This document shows positions 21,573-29,197 of a stretch of DNA of 29,921 nucleotides, piece by piece. The stretch spans positions 1-29,921 of IMG/VR virus record IMGVR_UViG_3300004457_000309; one strand, written 5' to 3'. A model generated the notes under the pieces. The model was not told the DNA's origin and ran no database searches. It worked only from the letters and a program-made list of their open reading frames with translations. This stretch comes from a virus. The position numbers and the translations under genes are program-made. Positions within the stretch are counted from its first letter, which is position 1; each line of letters opens with the position of its first letter.

Positions 21573-21592
21573 TGTGTATAACTTGTGTATAA
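21573..21592 (-). promoter_or_regulatory. Two tandem DnaA boxes
   Basis: The minus strand carries TTATACACA twice (21584-21592 and 21573-21581), each matching the TTATNCACA DnaA box, within a perfect 11-bp tandem repeat GTGTATAACTT on the plus strand. They lie 13 bases after the stop of the 61-residue gene and before a terminator. Binding of host DnaA for origin, regulation or titration purposes is inferred. Confidence 0.6.
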
Positions 21593-21595
21593 CTT

Positions 21596-21604
21596 TGTAT
21601 AGCA
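21596..21604 (-). promoter_or_regulatory. Possible extended -10 after the fiber terminator
   Basis: The minus strand reads TGC TATACA directly after the T tract of the terminator at 21606-21635. It matches the TGC TATA units at 1766 and 21346, but the hexamer is weaker. A transcript from here would run over the DnaA boxes and antisense to the 61-residue gene toward the capsid gene. Confidence 0.35.
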
Positions 21605-21605
21605 T

Positions 21606-21635
21606 AAAAAAAGCCCGGCCATATAGACCGGGCTT
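21606..21635 (-). terminator. Intrinsic terminator of the upstream head operon
   Basis: Minus-strand AAGCCCGG and CCGGGCTT form an 8-bp stem with a 9-nt loop followed by seven T. It lies 22 bases after the fiber gene stop. It separates the terminase-to-fiber transcript from the capsid transcript. Confidence 0.9.
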
Positions 21636-21656
21636 GACATTACGTAAGATTAAATA

Positions 21657-23366
21657 CTAGTACCAATACCATATAAGAACACCGTCACCATTAGAGAGAT
21701 TACCTCCGAATGTCACAGTAGATCCTGAGATACTGAATTCGTCTTCGTCAGCAGGAGTGTCCCCGAGAGCTGTCATGTTGCGGAGAGACAGACCGTTCTT
21801 AAATACAAGTACAGAGTTGATGCTGTTACTTGTCAATGATTGACCTAGAGTGAGAGTTGATGTGCTCCCTCCTGATACTTGGAATCCTTCCTGTGCGAAA
21901 GTGATTCCGAGTTTTGCAGCAGTCACAGAAGAAGATCCGAGCTTGTCAGAAGTTACAGAACCACTAGCGAGAGCAGTCGTTCCAACAGCACCGGAGGCAA
22001 TCTTTGCAGATGTCACAGAAGCAGCGGCAATCTTTCCGGAAGAGATAGCAGAGTCTGCGATCTTTGCGGTTGATACAGCAGCGTCAACGATCTCTGCAGT
22101 GTCTACAGCGTTGTCGTCGAGCTTTGCATTTGTGACTGCATTGTCTGCGATCTTGCTTGCGTCGATAGCAGTCGATGCGATCTTGGCTGTAGTTACAGCA
22201 CCGTCAGCGAGCTTTGCAGTCGCAACAGCATTGTCAGCAAGTTTTGCTTCAAGTACAGAAGCAGAACCAAGAGCAGCAGATCCGACAGATCCGTCGATGA
22301 GCTCGTTTGCTCCCACAGAATCGTCAGCCATTTTTGCATTAGAGATTGAAGAGTCTGCGATCTTTGCACTGGTGACATTAGCGTCGATAATCTTGGCAGT
22401 CGATACAGAACCGTCAGCAAGCTTTGCAGTTGTGACTCCTCCGTTTGAGATGCTGATATCATCGCCATTTTTCTCGAGTCCACCTGAGACTGTGACTGAG
22501 CCGAGCCCGGTGAATCTTTGGAATTCGATGTTATCATTTCCAAGATTCGGAGCTGTGTCGTTTATACAGACAAAGCCTTGATTGTCGAAAGTGTTACCTT
22601 CAAGAGCAAAGAGAAAAGCTCCGGGAAAGTCATCACCTGCATCCATGTCTGTAGTACGAGACATTGCATTGTTAGAACCCGCGAAAGAATAAACTCCGTT
22701 ATCCTCTTGGTCTGTCTGGCCGAATAACAATACACGATCACCGTTAGACAAAGTGACTCCGTCAATGCTCGCAGGAGCAGAAGTCAGATCGACATTGCTA
22801 TCGCTAGCGACTCGGACGTTTTCTTTAACAGAGAGTCCAGCTGCGACAGAATCGACGTAGCTCTTATTCGGAACATCGTTGCCATTGCTCGGAGTGCTTA
22901 CTTGAAGAGTGCCGCCTGTGAAATCATAAGTGTCTGTCAAGTCAAGTTTTGAAGCGTCAACAGCATCGGCAGCGATCTTCGCTGTTGTTACTGCTGCGTC
23001 GTTGATCTTGGCTGTCTCGACTGCGGAGCTTGCGAGTTTGGCCGCTGAGATAGCAGAGTCTGCGAGCTTGGCTGTTGATACGGCAAGAGACGCAATCTTT
23101 GCTGTGTCTACTGCGTCGTCAGCAAGTTTTGCTGTCAATACTGCTCCGTCAGCAATCTTTGCAGATTCGACAGAAGAAGCACCGAGCTTTCCTGCTGTGA
23201 CAGCTCCGTCGTTGAGTGCTGCGGTCAATACTGCGGATGAACCGAGTTTGCCTGATGTGATTGCTCCTGATGCGATCTTGACTGATGTCACTGCATCGCT
23301 TGCGATTTTTGCTGCCACGATTGCCGAATCGACTATCTGACCGCCTTTAATTTGTACTGATCCCAT
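21657..23366 (-). CDS. Fiber-like protein with two blocks of decapeptide repeats
   Basis: The 569-residue protein has an exact 10-residue period (type ADxAVTTAKI) over residues 11-140 (13 units) and again over about 307-488 (18 units). Between them residues 165-310 form a domain with AAGLSVKENVRVAS, GDRVLLFGQTDQEDNGVYSF and a strand series ending FQRFTGLGSVTVSGG, which occurs in many phage fibers. The C-terminal 65 residues (LTLGQSLTSNSINS onward, ending VLIWYWY) are a small beta cap resembling the product of 23748-23966. It lies among head genes ahead of the capsid gene, so a head fiber is as likely as a tail fiber. ATG 23366 follows TAGGAGTATCTCTC. Confidence 0.75.
   Translation of the reverse strand: MGSVQIKGGQIVDSAIVAAKIASDAVTSVKIASGAITSGKLGSSAVLTAALNDGAVTAGKLGASSVESAKIADGAVLTAKLADDAVDTAKIASLAVSTAKLADSAISAAKLASSAVETAKINDAAVTTAKIAADAVDASKLDLTDTYDFTGGTLQVSTPSNGNDVPNKSYVDSVAAGLSVKENVRVASDSNVDLTSAPASIDGVTLSNGDRVLLFGQTDQEDNGVYSFAGSNNAMSRTTDMDAGDDFPGAFLFALEGNTFDNQGFVCINDTAPNLGNDNIEFQRFTGLGSVTVSGGLEKNGDDISISNGGVTTAKLADGSVSTAKIIDANVTSAKIADSSISNAKMADDSVGANELIDGSVGSAALGSASVLEAKLADNAVATAKLADGAVTTAKIASTAIDASKIADNAVTNAKLDDNAVDTAEIVDAAVSTAKIADSAISSGKIAAASVTSAKIASGAVGTTALASGSVTSDKLGSSSVTAAKLGITFAQEGFQVSGGSTSTLTLGQSLTSNSINSVLVFKNGLSLRNMTALGDTPADEDEFSISGSTVTFGGNLSNGDGVLIWYWY
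21903..22448 (-). repeat. 30-bp coding repeats, block 2
   Basis: About eighteen units of the same decapeptide type lie after the globular domain. A few units lose the Lys (GSAALGSA, DTAEIVDA, TTALASGS), suggesting either breaks in the fiber or older copies. Confidence 0.8.
22947..23336 (-). repeat. 30-bp coding repeats, block 1
   Basis: Thirteen 30-bp units encode decapeptides of the type (I/L)ADxAVxTAK, with Lys at every tenth residue through most of the block. The DNA copies are imperfect, so the array is kept by protein selection as well as duplication. Copy number could change by recombination. Confidence 0.8.
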
Positions 23367-23424
23367 GAGAGATACTCCTATATAGGTTTAATGTTATACA
23401 CGTGTTGTAGTCCCCGGGTAAAAC

Positions 23425-23739
23425 TTATATGACCTCTTCCATCACAATAGCAAGAGTATCTGATGAGGAGTTGCTTTCAAAAAAAAGCGATCGTGCTCTG
23501 TTGCGTCCTTTGCCGATCTTGAATGTCTTCTTTTCGTTCTGAGCAACAAAATATTTGTCTGCTGTCAGAGCTTGTCCGTCTGTCTGTCCTTGCTGTCCAA
23601 CATAAAACTTATGAGATTCGCTTCCGACTGTGACCTGATTGCAGTCGTTGGGAATAAAAACCTCTACGCAGGTCGTTCCATTGATCGCGAATGTTTTGAT
23701 TGCTGGGAAAGTATCGAGTGATCTATAATCTTGAGCCAT
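23425..23739 (-). CDS. Small structural protein, paralogue of 24023-24334
   Basis: The 104-residue protein shares with the 103-residue product of 24023-24334 the order LRSL-like start, TFPA/TYPA, a V-x-I-x-x-P strand, YV...G-TDG, a KIGKGRNR/KLGRGINR turn and an IV-EE ending. One gene separates them, so one is a duplicate of the other. The beta pattern suggests a virion surface or fiber-base protein. ATG 23739 follows AGGATTTCTC. Confidence 0.6.
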   Translation of the reverse strand: MAQDYRSLDTFPAIKTFAINGTTCVEVFIPNDCNQVTVGSESHKFYVGQQGQTDGQALTADKYFVAQNEKKTFKIGKGRNRARSLFFESNSSSDTLAIVMEEVI

Positions 23740-23747
23740 GAGAAATC

Positions 23748-23966
23748 CTATGATGAAGCAATATAATCGACAGTAAGATAATCTTCTGTCGATGGAGTGA
23801 AATCGGTTGTTGTGAAGGTTGTAGTATCATGCTCACTGAACGTTTCTCCTTCCACTTGTCGGACTCCATTATAGTAGACTCGTAGAGATCCTGCCTGATA
23901 TTCTTCGGGAATTGTGAAGGACGTATTTGAGCCGTTACACTGCGAGGAGAGATCCGCTTGTTTCAT
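23748..23966 (-). CDS. 72-residue fiber-cap-like protein
   Basis: ATG 23966 follows AGGAGGTGACGAG, the best ribosome site in the region; an upstream GTG reading is less likely. NGSNTSFTIPEEYQAG, then SLRVYYNGVRQ and a closing DYLTVDYIAS form a small beta-sandwich seen at the ends of many phage fibers and in the C-terminal cap of the 569-residue protein next to it. It may be a detached cap or attachment module for head fibers. Confidence 0.65.
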   Translation of the reverse strand: MKQADLSSQCNGSNTSFTIPEEYQAGSLRVYYNGVRQVEGETFSEHDTTTFTTTDFTPSTEDYLTVDYIASS

Positions 23967-24022
23967 CTCGTCACCTCCTGCTCCGCCTGATTGATTGATA
24001 AAAAATGCAAAACGAAACACAC

Positions 24023-24334
24023 CTATAACTCCTCGAGCACGACAGAAATCTCGGCATTGCCTGACTTCGATGCGACGAAGATTGACTGCGGTCGATTGAT
24101 TCCTCGTCCTAACTTGAGCACGATATAATTGCTGGATGGGACTGTCATCTTATTCGCAGGAATTGCTCCTCCGTCTGTGGCTCCATTGCGACAGACATAT
24201 ATCTCTTTCCCTACAGATCCGAGACTGATCTGTGTAGCCGGAGAAGGGAGAAGAATCTCTACTGTTGCAGAATCTCCGGCAGTAAAATTATAGAAAGCCG
24301 GGTATGTATTCAGAGATCGAAGATCCTCGCTCAT
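24023..24334 (-). CDS. Small structural protein, paralogue of 23425-23739
   Basis: The 103-residue protein starts at ATG 24334, overlapping the scaffold stop by ATGA and following CAGGAGACAGTC. It is beta-rich, with SLNTYPAFYNFTAGDSATVE near the start and KLGRGINRPQSIF near residue 75. It is similar along its length to the 104-residue protein two genes downstream. Its place between scaffold and fiber suggests a capsid decoration or fiber-attachment protein. Confidence 0.6.
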   Translation of the reverse strand: MSEDLRSLNTYPAFYNFTAGDSATVEILLPSPATQISLGSVGKEIYVCRNGATDGGAIPANKMTVPSSNYIVLKLGRGINRPQSIFVASKSGNAEISVVLEEL

Positions 24335-25005
24335 GACTGTCTCCTGTTGCGACTCTTCCAAGCTTGCATAACCTTGTCTCTGTTCGCTGCGTAAAACTCG
24401 GGATCTTTGAGAGCACGATCAAGAAAGCCCGGACTATCTGGAGCAGGGATTGCTCCGACGTTTGCTCTCGGAGCTGCTGCCTGCTCTCTTGGCTCCAGTG
24501 ATTCACCGAGAGATTGTAGCTGTGACGCTGTCGATGCTTCCTGCATTGGAGATCCTTCTGCTGCATCCTCTCCGATCATCTTGAGAGCTTGCAAGTGTGG
24601 ACGGATTGTGATCGGTGCTGTGTCCGGGCTGTCTACTTGTTGATCTAGCCATTCGGATAGAGTCTGTCGCTCTTTGTCGCTCTTGTTCTTTTGTGCTCGC
24701 TCAAAGCTCCATTCTATCGCCTCAACAAGATCCGGATCTGTCAGTCCATGCTTTGAGATCGACTGATATCTTTCGAATCGTTGCTCTGATCCTTGTAGCT
24801 TTGTCTGCATGTCGGATAGCTGTTGATTGAGTATATCGACGGAGCTCATTGCTTTCTCTGCTTTCGCAAGTCTGCTCTGTGCTTCCTCGAGAGATCGCTC
24901 TGCTGCTGTCGCTCGACTTGCAACCTTGCCGATTCTCTCTTTGATGATGCTTTCCATTTCTGATTTGAGGACGTATGTGCGGCCCTCGTTTTCGATTTCT
25001 GTCAT
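24331..25005 (-). CDS. Capsid scaffolding protein
   Basis: The 224-residue protein has a charged, mainly helical pattern: a coiled coil over residues 15-85, a helical middle, then a Pro/Ala/Gln-rich stretch (about 150-195) and a helical basic C-terminus (DRALKDPEFYAANRDKVMQA onward) suited to binding capsid protein. Size, charge and position between portal and head proteins match scaffolds. ATG 25005 uses the GGAGACTACA leader, so its translation is one predicted target of the anti-Shine-Dalgarno loop at 20233-20242. Confidence 0.75.
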   Translation of the reverse strand: MTEIENEGRTYVLKSEMESIIKERIGKVASRATAAERSLEEAQSRLAKAEKAMSSVDILNQQLSDMQTKLQGSEQRFERYQSISKHGLTDPDLVEAIEWSFERAQKNKSDKERQTLSEWLDQQVDSPDTAPITIRPHLQALKMIGEDAAEGSPMQEASTASQLQSLGESLEPREQAAAPRANVGAIPAPDSPGFLDRALKDPEFYAANRDKVMQAWKSRNRRQS

Positions 25006-25021
25006 TGTAGTCTCCTATTGG

Positions 25022-26482
25022 TTAGATTGAGTATTGAGCTCTTTCAGCTCGGATTCTCTCTAGTTCTTGCTTTGCTTCGATGGGATCAAGATCGGGATTC
25101 ATGATCTGCATTGCATCGACGGGAGAGATGAGTCCTGCTGATAATTTCTGAATGATGTCTTCTCGTTGTGCTCGCATCTCCTCTGGAGATAGTCCGAGCG
25201 GAGTATAAACAACTCTGTATCCTGTCTCGGGTAGTGATGCACCAAGAAAACGATTCGACAGCATTGCACACTTTGAGAGCATTTCTTCGTCTGCTCGTCG
25301 AAATACAGGAGCATATCTTCGCTGTGCTTCTCGTTGTCCGTCTCGAGAGATTGACAGTGCATATCCTGATCTTGGATCTCCGCTCTGTCTCAATACTTCC
25401 GACGAGATTCCTGCTGCTGTTGCGACTCGATACTCGTACTTGCTTATTGATTCCAGAAGCTTCTCGGGATCGGCATATGTGAAGGAGCCGATCAAGGGTT
25501 GTCCTTGCATGTCTGGGTCTGTCTGAAACATGAGGATGCTGCTCGGATCGGTAGAGATTGCAGAGCGTCGTCCTGTCAAGTCTCCTTCTAGCTGCGAGAG
25601 TCCTGCGAGATGCAACCCGGCTACATACTTCTGAGGCCATGAATTATCGCGCACACAATGTACATAGAAGGAAAAAAGTACTGCCGCTACGAGGCTCCCA
25701 TAACATAATTGTGAAGCGTCAAAAGCATTAAATAACTGACCGGTTTTCTCGGCATGATACAAAACGACAGGAAGAAACGGTACTCCTTCCTTGCTTCGAT
25801 ACGGATATGATTCTCCTCTCATTGCTGGATGTCCCATGTACATTTCAGACATATCCTCTCCGATTCCTCCTGCGGGTGTTGCTTTGTACATTCCGAATAG
25901 CGGCTCGTTCGGATTGCGTATATCGAGGATGTCCCAAACCCAAACGGCCTCTCCTGTCTCTGCGTGCATCCTGAGTCTGAGCTCTTGATAATACAAAGGT
26001 ATATCGGGAGCATCTTCGGAAGCAGCACAGATCACAAAGTCAGGAGAGACAGAGCGAAAGGATAGACCGGGGACTCTTGCAACATCTCCTGGGATATGAG
26101 GAGCAACATCAACACGTACAAACATCTCGCGGATTCCGAGTGTCATCTGCTGCACTTTCTGCATGAGCTGAAAAAACCCGGCTTTGGTTACATATCCATC
26201 TCGTCCGACAAGTGCAGAGATGTCTCCTTCTCCTGTCACGTTTGGCTCTGAATGGTAGAGCATTGCTAGCTGTCTTGTAACTTGCTCGATTGCACAGCTC
26301 GACATGTCTGACGGCCCGAGAGCTTCGCGTCTGTCTGTGGGCAGATGTCGCAGGAGCTCATTCTCGAGATCTTGCTCCCACAGTCCGGTCAAGAGTCGTC
26401 TGCGGAGTGCAGAGTGCTCCCATCGTCTTTCGTCTGTGTTGCTCGGGGCCTGAGGCTTTGGCGGTACGTTGTTAATATTCAT
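25022..26482 (-). CDS. Portal protein
   Basis: The 486-residue protein fits phage portals in length and in order directly after TerL. It starts with an amphipathic arm (RRLLTGLWEQDLENELLRHL), has a wing region with GVPFLPVVLYHAEKTGQLF, a central crown and stem helix pair (SGDPRSGYALSISRDGQREA and following), and a C-terminal acidic helix (DPIEAKQELERIRAERAQYS). It forms the ring for DNA entry and exit and docks TerL and connectors. Coupled to TerL by TAATG. Confidence 0.85.
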   Translation of the reverse strand: MNINNVPPKPQAPSNTDERRWEHSALRRRLLTGLWEQDLENELLRHLPTDRREALGPSDMSSCAIEQVTRQLAMLYHSEPNVTGEGDISALVGRDGYVTKAGFFQLMQKVQQMTLGIREMFVRVDVAPHIPGDVARVPGLSFRSVSPDFVICAASEDAPDIPLYYQELRLRMHAETGEAVWVWDILDIRNPNEPLFGMYKATPAGGIGEDMSEMYMGHPAMRGESYPYRSKEGVPFLPVVLYHAEKTGQLFNAFDASQLCYGSLVAAVLFSFYVHCVRDNSWPQKYVAGLHLAGLSQLEGDLTGRRSAISTDPSSILMFQTDPDMQGQPLIGSFTYADPEKLLESISKYEYRVATAAGISSEVLRQSGDPRSGYALSISRDGQREAQRRYAPVFRRADEEMLSKCAMLSNRFLGASLPETGYRVVYTPLGLSPEEMRAQREDIIQKLSAGLISPVDAMQIMNPDLDPIEAKQELERIRAERAQYSI

Positions 26483-27903
26483 TAGTACACCTTGATCTTT
26501 TGTGGAATAATCGGCTTATAGTCTAGGATCGGAAGGAGTCCATAACGCAAAGCATCGATCGCATGTTGATCTGCATCTCTCGACCTTGCTGATTGTGTTC
26601 TCTTCATTGTCCATCTCTGTATAGATTTGATTGTCTGCTCACATTCTGGACGAATCCAAAAGTGTTTTCTTGACATGATTGCATGCAGTATACTAGCACC
26701 AAAATAGACGGAGTGCCGCCCTTTTCTAGCTCTGCGTACTGTGAACGGTAGACCGCGAGGAGGATAACCGAGGATGCTCTCGAAAGCTCTCATAAGCATA
26801 ATGTTACTCATACGATACTGATCGCGTCCTCTGTGCTCTCCGTCTCCTGTCCATAGTGCAAGATTTGGATCGACTCCGTACTTTTTGAGCATCTCGAGAA
26901 TCGCTTGTGCATGATGCTCGGGAGGAGCTTGTCCTGACGTGTACTCTCCGAGCACGAAGATTCTCGGGTTCTGTTGATCTCTCATGTCTACGCAAGACAA
27001 GACCGCAACCTGTGAGCCAGGATTCGATCCGTGATCGATGCCAATACAGAAGCGATAGTCTCCTCCTCTCGGCACAGGTTGAGAAGAAATCATATCTTGC
27101 TCGAAGTTCTCAAAGACGACTCCGATCGGAGCAACATCAAAAGAGCCATTGATTCGAGCTTCTCGATCATAAGGGAGATACGCCTCTGTGATCTTGTCGA
27201 TCTGCTCTTGATTCAAGAGGAATCCTTTCGGCAGTCCGATCGGTGTTGTTGCCTCGACAGTTAGAGGAGCTCTGTGACAAGAGATCAATCCTCTCTGTAT
27301 CATCTCCTTAATGTATGTCACGTCTACGCCTCCGACCGGAGTCAAAGAGATCGCTACTGTACCTCTCTTTCCTCCTGCTCCTCCTCGAGATGTACGAGCA
27401 ACAAGCTCATTAAAAGTCGATTGATCGACCGGCTCATCGATGCAGACAAGATTCGCTGTTGCACTGGCAAGACCTAGCCCTTGACCTGCTGTTTTTATGC
27501 GGATCAGAGATCCGTTGCGGAATTTACAGAGCGGCGCTAATCCTCGGAAGCCTTTGCCCCGGACAAACTCGCAAGAAGGATCAAGTTCTTCTTTCGGAAT
27601 CATGTCATAGAGCTTCTGTTGTATCGTCCGAGATTGTTCGTGACTGTGCGTTATGAGCCATGCTTCGATCGGAGGAGGATCTGTCTTATAGTGAGGATGT
27701 CTGCCGAGGCAGTGATATAGCAAGAGTGCACATGTTGCAAGTGTCTTGCCTACTTGGTTGCCACCTATCAAGGCTTTGATCGGTGCTTTGTCAGCAAGAT
27801 ATTTTTGTTGCGGAGGAGTCGGAGAGAAGTATCTCAAGGGATCATTCTCTGCTCTCTTTCGTAGCCATGTCAGACGCTGGGCCATTCCTCCAAGACTATT
27901 CAT
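26482..27903 (-). CDS. terL: Terminase large subunit
   Basis: The 473-residue protein has both catalytic halves. ATPase: Walker A GGNQVGKT (47-54), Walker B LVCIDE (152-157), and a coupling segment TVAISLTPVGG (182-192). Nuclease: CIGIDHGS (286-293) with D290, WTGDGEH (351-357) with D354, and DQHAIDALRYG (445-455) with D450, an RNase H-like set. It packages DNA into proheads through the portal and cuts concatemers. Start ATG 27903 follows TTGGAGACGAAA and overlaps the upstream stop by ATGA; an ATG four codons earlier lacks a site. Confidence 0.93.
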   Translation of the reverse strand: MNSLGGMAQRLTWLRKRAENDPLRYFSPTPPQQKYLADKAPIKALIGGNQVGKTLATCALLLYHCLGRHPHYKTDPPPIEAWLITHSHEQSRTIQQKLYDMIPKEELDPSCEFVRGKGFRGLAPLCKFRNGSLIRIKTAGQGLGLASATANLVCIDEPVDQSTFNELVARTSRGGAGGKRGTVAISLTPVGGVDVTYIKEMIQRGLISCHRAPLTVEATTPIGLPKGFLLNQEQIDKITEAYLPYDREARINGSFDVAPIGVVFENFEQDMISSQPVPRGGDYRFCIGIDHGSNPGSQVAVLSCVDMRDQQNPRIFVLGEYTSGQAPPEHHAQAILEMLKKYGVDPNLALWTGDGEHRGRDQYRMSNIMLMRAFESILGYPPRGLPFTVRRARKGRHSVYFGASILHAIMSRKHFWIRPECEQTIKSIQRWTMKRTQSARSRDADQHAIDALRYGLLPILDYKPIIPQKIKVY

Positions 27904-28265
27904 TTTCGTCTCCAAAATAGATCGGTGCAGAGACTTCCGTCTCCTTGCTCATTGCAGTATTCAATCATTGACATTGTATTCTGTATGTTGCTGATCTCTT
28001 CGCACTGTTTCCCGGATGTCTGCGAGTCGATTCCTCTCGAGTAGACGAGGCACGTCATCTCGCGACAGAGCAGGAGTCCGTCCTGTGTCTGAGTCTGCTC
28101 AGGATTGCAGAGCTCTTTTATCACGTCTAAGTCTGTGAGCTGGTGTATCACTTCTTGCTGTTTTGTTGCTGTGGTGTCTTGGACTGGTTTCTTTGTCTCG
28201 AGTGCTTTCGCTCCTCCGACTCCGATGAGCAGACCGATCAATCCTGCGAGTATTATCTCTGTCAT
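27900..28265 (-). CDS. Membrane-anchored cysteine-rich protein
   Basis: The 121-residue protein starts MTEIILAGLIGLLIGVGGAK, an N-terminal membrane helix, followed by a polar linker and a domain with six Cys (CNPEQ..., CREMTC, QCEEI, YCNEQ, LCTD). The Cys-rich part is presumably periplasmic or extracellular and disulfide-linked. It resembles small envelope proteins of uncertain role between terminase genes in some phages; a spanin-like or exclusion function is possible. ATGA overlaps at both ends tie it to TerL. Confidence 0.6.
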   Translation of the reverse strand: MTEIILAGLIGLLIGVGGAKALETKKPVQDTTATKQQEVIHQLTDLDVIKELCNPEQTQTQDGLLLCREMTCLVYSRGIDSQTSGKQCEEISNIQNTMSMIEYCNEQGDGSLCTDLFWRRK

Positions 28266-28573
28266 AGCTTGCTCTCGTTTCTTTGGTTGATTCTCTGGAT
28301 GCAGTCTGTCCATTGTGAGCCGTCCATGTCAAACACGAATTGTATATCTGACTCTTGCAATAACATGTCTTTGATTATTGCCGCAATTAGATCGTCAACC
28401 TGTGGAGCTGTGACTGCTTGACTGTATATGTGCAGATAGTTTCTGAGCGTGATCTTTTCTTTGTCCATCTCCATAGTTAGAGCGGACATCTCTGCATTTT
28501 TGCGAGCGACACGATCGAGCATATACAAGATTTGTCCTTCAAGTGTCGTAACGTCAAGATCACATATTAGCAT
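28262..28573 (-). CDS. Hypothetical helical protein
   Basis: The 103-residue protein is helical and acidic, beginning MLICDLDVTTLEGQILYMLD and ending with a Gln/Arg-rich helix. No motif recognised. ATG 28573 lies within the end of the methyltransferase gene (7-base overlap, GAGGATGCAGT as ribosome site), and its stop overlaps the next start by ATGA. Confidence 0.65.
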   Translation of the reverse strand: MLICDLDVTTLEGQILYMLDRVARKNAEMSALTMEMDKEKITLRNYLHIYSQAVTAPQVDDLIAAIIKDMLLQESDIQFVFDMDGSQWTDCIQRINQRNESKL

Positions 28574-29196
28574 ACTGCATCCTCAAAGAGAGAGAGTTGT
28601 CTTTGATGCTGTCTCAGTCTCTCTTGTGCTTTGTCATAGTATTCTTTATCAAGCTCATAGCCGACAAAGTCGAATCCTAAGTCATGAGCTGCGAGAGCCG
28701 AAGAGCCAGAGCCTAGATGCGTGTCGAGTATCTTGTCTCCGGGCTGTGCGTATTTTTGCAAGAGCCAAAGATAGAGAGCGACCGGTTTCTGTGTAGGATG
28801 AAATCTGTCTTTTTGTGTGCTGCTTATTTTGACAAGTCTCGCAGGTTTGTCGAAGCTAGTCACAGCGAGCTCAACTTGTGACATTGTCGGCAGATGGTTT
28901 TCTTTGTCCCATACTATAAAAGTCCTATAGCAAGATAAAGGAAAGTAGTTGCCTCCCCAAACGATATAGTTTTTGCAGACTCTTTTGAGCTGATCAAAGT
29001 ACTCGTCAGGAGGAATCTCATCGTCCCAATTGGATCTCCTAATGTCATCCATGAATCTAATTTGAGAATTGACTCCTCCTCCGTCTGTTGTTCTTTTTCC
29101 GAGTCCATAAGGAGGATCGACGATTGCAAGATCAAACTCGTTGTCTCTCATCTCTCGCATAGCCTCAAGACAATCTTGATTATAGAGTCGTATCAT
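28567..29196 (-). CDS. DNA methyltransferase (N6-adenine or N4-cytosine type)
   Basis: The 209-residue protein has DPPY (27-30) as catalytic motif IV, HPTQKP (133-138) and the AdoMet site LDTHLGSGSSALAA (157-170) at the C-terminal side. This order, catalytic motif before the cofactor motif, is the beta class. DPPYGLGKR fits adenine methyltransferases well. No restriction enzyme gene is adjacent, so it is an orphan, likely protecting phage DNA from host enzymes or marking DNA for packaging. The start at 29196 is 2 bases after the TerS stop. Target sequence cannot be read from the gene. Confidence 0.88.
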   Translation of the reverse strand: MIRLYNQDCLEAMREMRDNEFDLAIVDPPYGLGKRTTDGGGVNSQIRFMDDIRRSNWDDEIPPDEYFDQLKRVCKNYIVWGGNYFPLSCYRTFIVWDKENHLPTMSQVELAVTSFDKPARLVKISSTQKDRFHPTQKPVALYLWLLQKYAQPGDKILDTHLGSGSSALAAHDLGFDFVGYELDKEYYDKAQERLRQHQRQLSLFEDAVC

Positions 29197-29197
29197 A

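Noticed and set aside
21850-22581. Long plus-strand reading frame of 243 codons
   Set aside because: It is the antisense of the decapeptide repeat block. Its low-complexity Ala/Ser/Thr pattern mirrors the 30-bp repeats, and there is no ribosome site.
21903-23336. CRISPR-like array
   Set aside because: The 30-bp periodicity is coding, in frame and without spacers; it encodes fiber decapeptides.
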